Below are positions 9,025 through 16,362 of a DNA stretch of 59,450 bases, piece after piece (positions within the stretch are counted from its first letter, which is position 1; every line of letters begins with the position of its first letter). Source of the DNA: Methanosarcina spelaei (GTDB taxonomy: Archaea > Halobacteriota > Methanosarcinia > Methanosarcinales > Methanosarcinaceae); the NCBI RefSeq assembly GCF_002287235.1, contig NZ_LMVP01000516.1, forward strand, positions 1-59,450. Direction: 5' to 3'. The notes below the pieces were generated by a model that was not told where the DNA came from, did not search any database, and saw only the letters and a program-made list of their open reading frames with translations. The position numbers and the translations under genes are program-made.

Positions 9025-11429
9025 TATATCATCTCTCCTTCCCGGGCAAGACTGGTAAAAGTGCCTGCAAGCCCTCTTGTATTTGGAACATAAGCTTTTT
9101 TGAAATAAAGCCGGTCTCCTGAATCTCCAAGTTCTTTTTTCAACTTTTCAAAATGGCTGATAGTTAAAGGATATATTACCTCGACTTTCGGGCTGTCAGG
9201 AGGATCCTCTATAAATAGGACAGCCGATGCTCCACATTTGAAGGCGTGAAGTAACAGGTCTTTATCAACGACGAGGTTTGTGGGCACTTTGACTAGCTTG
9301 ACATTTGAAGGATAAGTCAGTGCACTATTTCCTATGTTATCGCAGGTTATGGACGCGATACCGCTGTTTACAAAACCCAACAGGTCTCCTTCTTTGACTA
9401 CTCCTTCAACTTCGGCTTTTAGCTGGCTTTTTGTAAAGCCTGAAATCTGAATAGCTCCCTTCTGACAGAGTTCAGTACAATACCCGCACCCAGTACATAC
9501 AAGCGGGTCTACGATGACTTTTCCACTATCATTTAGGGAAAAAGCCTCGAACGGACACTTGAGGCATTCAGTACATTGATCACAAAGAAGCTGATTGATA
9601 GTCGGAATTTCGTTTACCAGGGCTTTTGGGCTGTCAGCAATAAAGGCACTTCCCCTGATAGCTGCAAGTCCTGCCTGGGAAATGGTATCCGTAACATCCT
9701 TAGGGCTCTGGGCAGTGCCGCAGACAAAGATCCCATCCAGTGAGCTGTCTACAGGCCTCAGTTTTGAATGCCTTTCTTTAATAAAGCCGCTTTCATCCTG
9801 GCTGATATTCAGTATACTGGCAATTTTTCGGGTTCCCTTTGAAGGGACCATGGCTGCAGAGAGTATGACGAGATCAGCAGGCAGTTCTGTTATTTTCTGG
9901 TTAAGTGTATCTTCTAGTCTGACAAGAAGACTTTTATCCGGCTTCTCGACGATTTCAGCAGGTCTTCCTCTTACAAATCTAACTCCAATATCCTGGACTG
10001 CCCGATAGTAGTTCTCGTAAAAGCCAAGCGCCCGCAAATCGACATAACAAATTGTGATTTCAGTACCCGGGTATTTTTTCATTATAAGGTTCGAGTGCTT
10101 TAAAGCTGCCATGCAGCAATACCTGGAACAATAGCGATTTCCGCCTTCTTTTTCATCCCTTGAACCCACACACTGAATCATAACTATCCTTTTAGGAGTT
10201 CCCGATCCTTTCTCTGAAGAATTCTCTAAGGATCTTTCAGTACTGCAGGTACTTGTTGAGCTGACAGCATCCGGGTCCAGACTGAAGTCCGAAGGCTTGA
10301 CCAATATTCCTTTTGAAGGGCCATTAATCCCGAGCATTCTGGCAAGTTCCATCTGGGTTATAACATTTTTGAAAAATCCATAACCATACTGGGGTTTCTG
10401 GGATACGTCATACTCCTCAAACCCGGTAGCAACAATAACTGCACCGACATTAAGTTCAATAATCTCCTCCTTCTGTGAGAAGTCAATCGCTCCGGATTTA
10501 CAGGCTTCTACACATTTTCCACAGGTCTCACCCTTGAACTGCAGACAGTAGTCAGGGTCTATGCAGTAGATCTTCGGAACGGATTGGGAAAAACGCAGGG
10601 AAATTGCCTTTTTGTCTATGTACCCACAGTTAAACTCGTTTTCAACCAGGACCGGACAGACGCGGCTGCATCGGCCACAGCCTGTACAGTTGTCATGTAC
10701 GTATCTCGATTTTTTCCTTAGCCTGACTGTGAAATTGCCGGCACTTCCGCTTAAGCGTTCCACCTCAGTCCAGGTTAAAAGGGTTATTCTTGGGTTAGCT
10801 ACTACCTCATTCATTAGCGGACTTAGCGAGCACATCGCGCACTCTTCCGCAAGCTTGTCAGGAGAAAAAACCTTGCCTATTTTTGCCATATTTCCACCTA
10901 TACTGGATTCTTTCTCTACAAGGTAGGTGGAAATTCCATTATCTGCAAGATTAACCGCCGCAGTTATCCCTGCAATTCCTCCGCCAATAACGAGGGCCTG
11001 CGGAACGATATTTACTTTTATTTCCTCAAGAGGCTTATGATTTTCCAGGCGGTTGAGTTTTCCCCGAATAAGTGAGAGTGCTTTCTCGGTCGCTCCGGCT
11101 TTATCCGGATGCACCCATGCACAGTGTTCCCTGAGGTTTGCGATTTCAAGCATTGCCCGGTTCAAGCCTGCTTCCTGAATACACTTTTTAAAGAGAGTGC
11201 CATGTTTTGAGGGTGTGCACGAACCTATTACTATCCGGTCGAGTTTCCCTTCCAAAATCTTATTTTTGATAAGGGTCTGTCCCTCTCTTGAACAGAGATA
11301 CTCGTAATCGAAGACCGGGATCCCTTCTGCCTTAAGGGTTTTCTTAAGTGAGTTAATATCAATACGTTCGGAAATGTTCCCACTGCAATGGCAGATAAAT
11401 ACAGCGGTTTTGTCCAGGGCAGCGTTCAT
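9024..11429 (-). CDS. hdrA: Heterodisulfide reductase subunit A with C-terminal MvhD-like domain (HdrA2-like)
   Basis: An 801-aa FAD and iron-sulfur subunit that performs flavin-based electron bifurcation or confurcation in the soluble Hdr complex. In order: N-terminal HdrA domain with Cys-rich FICHCSGNI and EHCAWVH; FAD-binding GGGIAG at about 149-154; ferredoxin motif CTGCGRCSRVCP at 248-259 and CGKCVEAC at about 303-310; thioredoxin-reductase-like region; C-terminal double ferredoxin at 616-660 (CDQCTECLKCP, CTGCGYCTELC). The last 120 residues resemble MvhD, but the family's cysteine positions are mostly lost (VPTNLVVD where VPCTGRVD is typical, EDPPDSP where a GC..GDC motif is typical). 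First gene of hdrACB. In M. acetivorans the HdrA2B2C2 relative is reported to use F420H2 and ferredoxin (from memory). Confidence 0.92.
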   Translation of the reverse strand: MNAALDKTAVFICHCSGNISERIDINSLKKTLKAEGIPVFDYEYLCSREGQTLIKNKILEGKLDRIVIGSCTPSKHGTLFKKCIQEAGLNRAMLEIANLREHCAWVHPDKAGATEKALSLIRGKLNRLENHKPLEEIKVNIVPQALVIGGGIAGITAAVNLADNGISTYLVEKESSIGGNMAKIGKVFSPDKLAEECAMCSLSPLMNEVVANPRITLLTWTEVERLSGSAGNFTVRLRKKSRYVHDNCTGCGRCSRVCPVLVENEFNCGYIDKKAISLRFSQSVPKIYCIDPDYCLQFKGETCGKCVEACKSGAIDFSQKEEIIELNVGAVIVATGFEEYDVSQKPQYGYGFFKNVITQMELARMLGINGPSKGILVKPSDFSLDPDAVSSTSTCSTERSLENSSEKGSGTPKRIVMIQCVGSRDEKEGGNRYCSRYCCMAALKHSNLIMKKYPGTEITICYVDLRALGFYENYYRAVQDIGVRFVRGRPAEIVEKPDKSLLVRLEDTLNQKITELPADLVILSAAMVPSKGTRKIASILNISQDESGFIKERHSKLRPVDSSLDGIFVCGTAQSPKDVTDTISQAGLAAIRGSAFIADSPKALVNEIPTINQLLCDQCTECLKCPFEAFSLNDSGKVIVDPLVCTGCGYCTELCQKGAIQISGFTKSQLKAEVEGVVKEGDLLGFVNSGIASITCDNIGNSALTYPSNVKLVKVPTNLVVDKDLLLHAFKCGASAVLFIEDPPDSPKVEVIYPLTISHFEKLKKELGDSGDRLYFKKAYVPNTRGLAGTFTSLAREGEMI

Positions 11430-11474
11430 TATGTTAAATCTTTCAAGGATTCGTATTTAAGACTTGCCAGAACA

Positions 11475-11497
11475 CCTAAATAATTGACCTATTTAGG
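11475..11497. promoter_or_regulatory. Inverted repeat upstream of hdrA, possible operator
   Basis: CCTAAATA (11475-11482) and its exact complement TATTTAGG (11490-11497) are separated by 7 bp, 46-68 bp upstream of the hdrA start. The spacing and symmetry suit a dimeric regulator. The same half-sites were not noticed elsewhere in the window. The regulator is unknown; the divergent winged-helix gene at 11987 is one candidate. Confidence 0.4.
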
Positions 11498-11986
11498 ACA
11501 GATCACTTGCAATACTTACAAAATAAGGACAATTTTGGAAAAAAGGTGAATTTTTTAAATTTTCGTTTACTCTGTTAGTACTATAATTCAGTTTCCTTAT
11601 AAATAAAACTGTAATCAATATGCACTTCTCCTATATATACAGGAAGGCTTGCAAAACTCCAGGAATATAAATTGACCTTCAGTCTAGAAATTCAAAATTT
11701 TCTCCCTGCAAAAAAATGATATGTAAAATTGTCGAGAAGTTTTTATAGGCGCATAATTATATATATGAAGAAAGTATTATTATTTAAATCAACAGAGAAA
11801 AACAGATTTTGTGAGATACTTCCACAGATCAGAAACTCATATAAATAGAAATATATTTAATAAAGGCAATAAAAGACACTGGAAATATAACAAATCTAAA
11901 ATAATATGTTTCTATTGATCTGAAATACTGGACGGAGAAATAATATCGGAAGCAATTATATGCTGTTTTTTCGATATAATCGGTAG
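11498..11986. other. Intergenic region between hdrA and the first regulator gene
   Basis: AT-rich, no ORF supported. A TATA-like AATTATATATATGAAG lies near 11755-11770 on the + strand and could drive the downstream regulator with a leader of about 200 nt. Confidence 0.35.
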
Positions 11987-12388
11987 ATGATAGTTGTGGC
12001 AGATAATGAGTTTATATCAGAGGATATTGAATTTAAAATGGGAGAAATTGAATACGAGATGGTGGAGCTTTTGAGAAGGCTTAATATTAACAGGCCAGTT
12101 GCTCTTACCCTTGCGTGTCTCTCTAAAGGAGAGGAAATTTCTTCCCAACGCATCGAAATGGTATCAGGCTTGAGACAGCCGGAAGTTAGCATTGCAATGC
12201 GCTATCTCCGTGAAAATGACTGGGTAGATATGCGGGAAGAAAAGAAGAATCAGGGCAAAGGAAGACCGGTTAAATTGTATAAACTGACGGTTCGGATGGA
12301 AACGATTATCAGTTCAATAGAAGAAGATGTAATGGCTGAAAGTAAGGCCGTGCTCCAGAACATAGAACGTCTCAAGAACCTTTCCTAA
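11987..12388 (+). CDS. Winged-helix transcriptional regulator (ArsR/TrmB-like), paralog 1
   Basis: 133 aa. A helix-turn-helix region around residues 36-80 contains ALTLACLSKGEEISSQRIEM and GLRQPEVSIAMRYLREN, followed by a basic wing KNQGKGRPVKLYKL and a C-terminal helix that may dimerise. This is the layout of small archaeal winged-helix DNA-binding proteins. It is strikingly similar to the protein encoded at 13689-14102, with near-identical recognition helix and wing, so the two probably bind related DNA sites. The ATG at 11987 is used. It is divergent from hdrA across about 550 bp, so control of hdr or autoregulation is conceivable but unproven. Confidence 0.85.
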   Translation: MIVVADNEFISEDIEFKMGEIEYEMVELLRRLNINRPVALTLACLSKGEEISSQRIEMVSGLRQPEVSIAMRYLRENDWVDMREEKKNQGKGRPVKLYKLTVRMETIISSIEEDVMAESKAVLQNIERLKNLS

Positions 12389-13688
12389 AACACTTTTTGA
12401 ATAGAAATATCACCCTAAAACGCTTTTTGAGGAATATCACAAGCTTTTTTCACAAATTTTCAAAAAACTTAATCTTTAATTTAAAAATCTGGGTTTTATA
12501 ACCCGGATCTGCTTCTTATCTGTTAAATATATATTTAAAAGTAGTATATTTGAAGAAAATTTATCGTCACCTCATAATTAGGTTTATTCTTCTCAATTTT
12601 TGTCCTTATTCTGATTTTTTATTATCTGTCTTTCGATTCTTATAGCGCTTACTTGATTCTTTTAATCTTTTCTTTGTTCTTACCATTGGTTCTTGATTTT
12701 TATCTCTGCTATTTTATTTTTGTTATCGACTTTTGATTCTTGTCATCTTCTCTTGGTTCCTGTCATCTATTTTCCATTTTTTTTCAATACCCATTCTAGA
12801 TCTTTTTAATGTTTTTTTCTACTTGAATCTGAATTTCGAAAACGTCAAAAGGGCATTAATTTAGTTATAAGATTAGGACCTCGCACCTGAAATACAAAAT
12901 TAGGCAAAATAAACTCTCCAGTTAAACTTGTAATTTATAAAGTTAAAGACCCAGGTTATCGATTTTCTAAATTAAACTGTACAATTTTTAGAGAATAGAG
13001 TATATAAAGGGTACGAGGACGAAACATCTTAATAGAGGTAAAGAGGGCTTCCAGCAAGCTTCAGCAATTTTTAGTACAAAAATGTCCTGCAAATTCTTTT
13101 TACACTTTTATGTATTTACAAAACTGGACTTTCAAGAAAGTTAGGTTTGAAGCAAAAATTTAGTTTTAAAAAAGTCAAAGTTAAGATAAAGTTTGAGTCA
13201 TAAAGGCAGTATGCCAACTTCTCTGTAAAATTCAAAATCTTGGTAAGTTTGTAACTTAAGAATCCAGTATTAAAAGAACTGAATTATGATTAATATAGAA
13301 AAATTTGATTTTGAATTTACAGAAAATTCAGGACACTGTCGTCATAAAATGAAAGGCAGAACTTAAAACTCTATCATAATCTAAAAAAGAACCCTATTTG
13401 AGAAGAAAGAATATTAAAGTTTTATATTTTTAGGAAATTTTTAAGTTTTCAGCATATTTTTAAGTTTTTAGCAGATTTTAAAGGCTTTAGAAGATTTTAA
13501 AGTTTTAAGAATACAAAAAAAATTTATAACTCACGCCGGAAATGAAAAAGCAGTATCTAATGGACACTTTTAGAGTGAGTGAATGATAAACACACCCAGT
13601 GAGCTTTTATTAATTAACAAATATTAAAAAGAAAACATAAGTAAATATTTATATTAATCAACTCTATAATGGTTCTTTGGGTGATTAA
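12389..13688. other. 1.3-kb non-coding region between the two paralogous regulator genes
   Basis: No ORF of credible composition is seen on either strand. About 12590-12790 is pyrimidine-rich with degenerate units of the type GATTCTTGTCATCTT. A TATA-like TATATAAAGGG occurs at about 13003-13013 on the + strand, which would imply a leader of some 650 nt for the second regulator if used. About 13440-13510 carries a degenerate direct repeat (TTTTTAAGTTTT(C/T)AGCA). Confidence 0.4.
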
Positions 13689-14102
13689 ATGGTAGATGAA
13701 AGTGGTCCAGTTATGGATATTTCTGATACAATAGAAGAGATCCCTGTAGCTATGGGACCGATTGAACATGAAATGATAGAACTATTTAGAAAAATTAATG
13801 TTAATAGGCCAATTGCTCTTACGCTTGCATGCCTTGCAAAAGGAAGGGAGATCTCGTCCCAGAGCATTGAAATGGTATCAGGCTTGAGACAACCTGAAGT
13901 CAGTGTTGCAATGCGGTATCTCCGCGAAAATAACTGGATTGATATCCGAGAAGAAAAGAGGTCAAAGGGTAAAGGCAGACCGATAAAGTTATACAGGCTA
14001 ATAGTCCCAATGGACTATATTGTTGGCAAGATCGAAGAAGATATTGTAGCCGAGAGTAGAGTCGTGCTTAGAAATATTGAACGCTTGAAACATATTGCTT
14101 GA
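13689..14102 (+). CDS. Winged-helix transcriptional regulator (ArsR/TrmB-like), paralog 2
   Basis: 137 aa, a close paralog of the protein at 11987-12388. Shared blocks include ALTLACLAKGREISSQSIEM, the recognition segment GLRQPEVSVAMRYLREN and the wing GKGRPIKLYRL. The first 25 residues and the extreme C-terminus differ more. It probably arose by tandem duplication and kept the same DNA-binding face; dimers or mixed dimers are possible. Start: ATG at 13689 (MVDESG). A GGGG-TTT-CCCC hairpin follows the stop. Confidence 0.85.
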   Translation: MVDESGPVMDISDTIEEIPVAMGPIEHEMIELFRKINVNRPIALTLACLAKGREISSQSIEMVSGLRQPEVSVAMRYLRENNWIDIREEKRSKGKGRPIKLYRLIVPMDYIVGKIEEDIVAESRVVLRNIERLKHIA

Positions 14103-14111
14103 AATTACTCA

Positions 14112-14126
14112 TGGGGATTTACCCCA
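14112..14126 (+). terminator. Short hairpin after the second regulator gene
   Basis: TGGGG and CCCCA are separated by a short AT-rich loop, about 10 nt after the stop codon, followed by T-rich sequence. Consistent with a terminator; inferred from symmetry. Confidence 0.35.
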
Positions 14127-14361
14127 ATCTAACTTTTCCCTGACGATTAACTCTTTTGTTACAAAGTACTAATAGAGAATAGTTATTTAACGAAGATTTA
14201 TTGAAAATTTCCGATTTCATGCAATATCTTCGGAATTTATTTTTTTCGGAGATTATTTTCTTAATTCTCTGTTTTTCCTGAGTCTATTCTCTTATTCTAA
14301 GCTAAATAAATTTAAATATATGCGAAAATGATTTTAAAAATCTCTAAAAAAATTTAAAACA

Positions 14362-14480
14362 GAATGATATCACTAAAAAATAATATTACTAAAAAATAAT
14401 ATTACTAAAAAATAATATTACTAAAAAAATAATATTACTAAAGATAACATCACTTAAAGATAACGTCACTAAAAAATAAC
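14362..14480. repeat. A-rich tandem repeat, 16-17-bp unit
   Basis: Four or more copies of ACTAAAAAATAATATT, degrading into ACTAAAGATAACATC and ACTAAAAAATAACACT. It lies just beyond the 3' end of the minus-strand tRNA-Ile gene. Non-coding. Confidence 0.8.
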
Positions 14481-14515
14481 ACTAATAAAATAATAAACAA
14501 CATCAATAAAATATG

Positions 14516-14592
14516 TGGTGGGCCCGCTGCGATTCGAACGCAGGACCTCACGGTTATCAGCCGTGCGCTCCACCAAGCTAAGCTACGGGCCC
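14516..14592 (-). tRNA. tRNA-Ile (anticodon GAT), copy A
   Basis: A cloverleaf folds on the minus strand: acceptor GGGCCCG pairs with CGGGCCC, anticodon loop CTGATAA gives GAT, and the T arm is GTTCGAATC. The discriminator A and CCA are encoded (14516-14519). It is almost identical to the copy at 14655-14731, differing by one base in the D loop. The two are probably co-transcribed with about 60 bp between them. Confidence 0.96.
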
Positions 14593-14654
14593 GATTGAAG
14601 GATAAGTGAGGTTGTAAAACCTGAATATTCTCCTGAAAAAGGATTATCAAATTG

Positions 14655-14731
14655 TGGTGGGCCCGCTGCGATTCGAACGCAGGACCTCACGGTTATCAGC
14701 CGTGCGCTCCACCAGGCTAAGCTACGGGCCC
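14655..14731 (-). tRNA. tRNA-Ile (anticodon GAT), copy B
   Basis: Same structure as copy A: acceptor GGGCCCG, anticodon loop CTGATAA, T arm GTTCGAATC, encoded CCA at the 3' end. It is upstream of copy A in transcription order. Only one D-loop base differs, indicating recent duplication or gene conversion. Confidence 0.96.
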
Positions 14732-14901
14732 GATTATCAGGTTTTTTAGAATTACCGAAGTAGAAAGGCTTTTCGGGAAAGCTTTCCAATCCGACAACAC
14801 TTCTAATACTCAATTTACTACTTATAACTTTTGCTTGAAGCTCTTACATACTCAAGCTTCAAAAGTTTATTTATAAGATGCTGAGCCTATATGGCGACAT
14901 C

Positions 14902-14910
14902 TTTATATAA
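14902..14910 (+). promoter_or_regulatory. TATA box for tRNA-Ala
   Basis: TTTATATAA lies 45 nt before the mature tRNA 5' end. This fits an archaeal promoter with initiation some 25 nt downstream and a short 5' leader removed by RNase P. Confidence 0.55.
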
Positions 14911-14954
14911 GATACTGAGTGTATGAGGGGTGCTGATAAAGCAAAGCCTTATAT

Positions 14955-15026
14955 GGGCCGGTAGATCAGGGGAAGATCGCTACCTTGGCATGGTAGAGGC
15001 CTCGGGTTCAATTCCCGACCGGTCCA
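14955..15026 (+). tRNA. tRNA-Ala (anticodon GGC)
   Basis: 72-nt cloverleaf: acceptor GGGCCGG with CCGGTCC, which contains the G3-U70 wobble that identifies alanine tRNAs. The anticodon stem CTACC/GGTAG encloses loop TTGGCAT, giving GGC. The T arm is TCGGGTTCAATTCCCGA. The discriminator is A; CCA is not encoded, unlike the two tRNA-Ile genes beside it. Confidence 0.95.
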
Positions 15027-15355
15027 TTTAATAACTTTTAATAGTCCTGATTATAATACTCTTTTTTGTACTCTTTTTGCAATATCTATTATGCAAGGGC
15101 TGATTTTAAAAAACTTCAAAGCGTGTTTTAAAATTCAATCGTTCCTACAACTTGGTAATGAACAATGTTTACCTCCAGAGCTCCAAAATAATTATAAAAA
15201 TATTATACACTCCTAGTTATATGCGAACCTAACTATAAATATATTTTATGAGTTTTGACATTGAAGCTGAAAACAAAGATTTTACCTAGAAAACGAAGAT
15301 TTTGCCTAATATGATTACACTGCTTCAATAGCTCTGAAATTCTATTAATACGTGA

Positions 15356-15412
15356 TGCAGGAAAGCAGGACTTCAGTAATACTACTATGAAAGCAGGACT
15401 TCAGTAATATTA
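15356..15412. repeat. 28-bp direct repeat, two copies
   Basis: GAAAGCAGGACTTCAGTAAT followed by ACTACTAT, then the same unit again with one change (ATTACGAT). In the non-coding stretch after tRNA-Ala. Confidence 0.7.
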
Positions 15413-15662
15413 CGATTCATTGGTCATCGGTTAAGGAAAAATCGTTATCAATTGCATTGATTTTCATAAAATTTGTTAAATTATTCATCAAATGCAAAAC
15501 TGGAATCTGATATCGATTTCAATTTAAACACTAAACATTTGGGTTTGAGTTTTTCCGTCGAAATCGAGATCAGCAGCTCAAAATCCTTAACCGAATACAA
15601 ATGTATTACGATTACACTACACGCTTAATCACTATAATGTAATGTTTGTGCCATGTTAATAT

Positions 15663-15830
15663 ATACGTCAATTTGACCGCGTCGTCATCGGTGATGTTAC
15701 GAATGCCTCGGGCAATGAACAAATGCTGCGTGAAGAGGGTAGTATCAAAGTTGATATACTTGAGGGTCCTGTAGGAATAGCATTGTATGTGAAATATCGA
15801 GCCGAAAAGTCGGAGCTCAAAATGGAAAAT
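15663..15830 (+). pseudogene. Possible remnant of a nucleoside/cytosine deaminase-like protein
   Basis: After an upstream TAA, the + strand frame reads FDRVVIGDVTNASGNEQMLR, EEGSIKVDILEGPVGIALYV and ends at TGA. The first part resembles the C-terminal strand-helix of cytosine/nucleoside deaminases (VVIGE..NF.GNEELLR..G.EV.VL), but the zinc-binding HAE and PCxxC motifs are absent. The flanking 600 bp on either side hold no other gene. I read it as a gene fragment; the family match is by eye and tentative. The opposite-strand 62-aa frame is not supported. Confidence 0.35.
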
Positions 15831-16061
15831 TGAGAGAGTTTGGGTATAGTTCGCAAGTCGCCGGTCTACTTTAAAAGTAACATAGTCAAGATAATCTTAA
15901 TCAATACCACTATTTTTCAAACTTATTTTTACGCTTATGGCACTTTAGGAAAAGGACAGCAGCCAGAAACTTTCTTGCTGAAACACGTTAAGAGATAAGA
16001 TTTTCAGAATTTATTCTCTTGATACTGATTTAGATGCATTTTTACAAAGCCGAATAGTTAA

Positions 16062-16071
16062 TTATATAAAA
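16062..16071 (+). promoter_or_regulatory. Archaeal TATA box of the P450 operon
   Basis: TTATATAAAA lies about 52 nt before the GTG start of the ferredoxin gene. Initiation about 25 nt downstream would leave a short leader containing the GGAGG ribosome site at 16111-16115. So the bacterial-looking operon sits behind a well-placed archaeal promoter. Confidence 0.55.
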
Positions 16072-16122
16072 ATTCCATTATTATTATCTTACAAGTTTTG
16101 TTCCGGGTTTGGAGGTTTCACA

Positions 16123-16362
16123 GTGCTGCGAATTGTAGTCGATCTAAACCGGTGTGAGAGCTACGCTCAGTGCGTATTTGCCGCACCGACTGTATTCTGG
16201 ATGAAGGATGAAGAGTCGCTCGAATATGATTATGCACCGGACGATTCACTACTAGTGCAAGTAGAGCGGGCGGCTGCAGCTTGCCCGGTACAGGCGATTA
16301 GTATTTGCTGGCTGGATGAGCAGTTGGAGCAGCAGGGAGGAAATCACAGTGAGCAGCAATAA
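16123..16362 (+). CDS. Small [3Fe-4S] ferredoxin of a P450 system
   Basis: 79 aa. The motif CESYAQCVFAAP followed later by ACPVQAI has only three cluster cysteines: Cys-x5-Cys with Tyr at the position of the second ferredoxin cysteine, then Cys-Pro. This is the pattern of actinobacterial-type P450 ferredoxins carrying a [3Fe-4S] cluster. It should pass single electrons from the adjacent reductase to the P450. Start GTG at 16123 behind GGAGG. The stop overlaps the reductase start by 14 nt. Base composition is clearly more GC-rich than the surroundings, suggesting transfer from bacteria. Cytoplasmic. Confidence 0.9.
   Translation: MLRIVVDLNRCESYAQCVFAAPTVFWMKDEESLEYDYAPDDSLLVQVERAAAACPVQAISICWLDEQLEQQGGNHSEQQ

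Noticed and set aside
14450-14813. Two minus-strand ORFs sharing RARSLAWWSARLITVRSC
   Set aside because: Both are translations across the two tRNA-Ile genes.
15668-15856. 62-codon minus-strand ORF
   Set aside because: The opposite strand gives a more protein-like frame (deaminase-like fragment); this one has no family resemblance.
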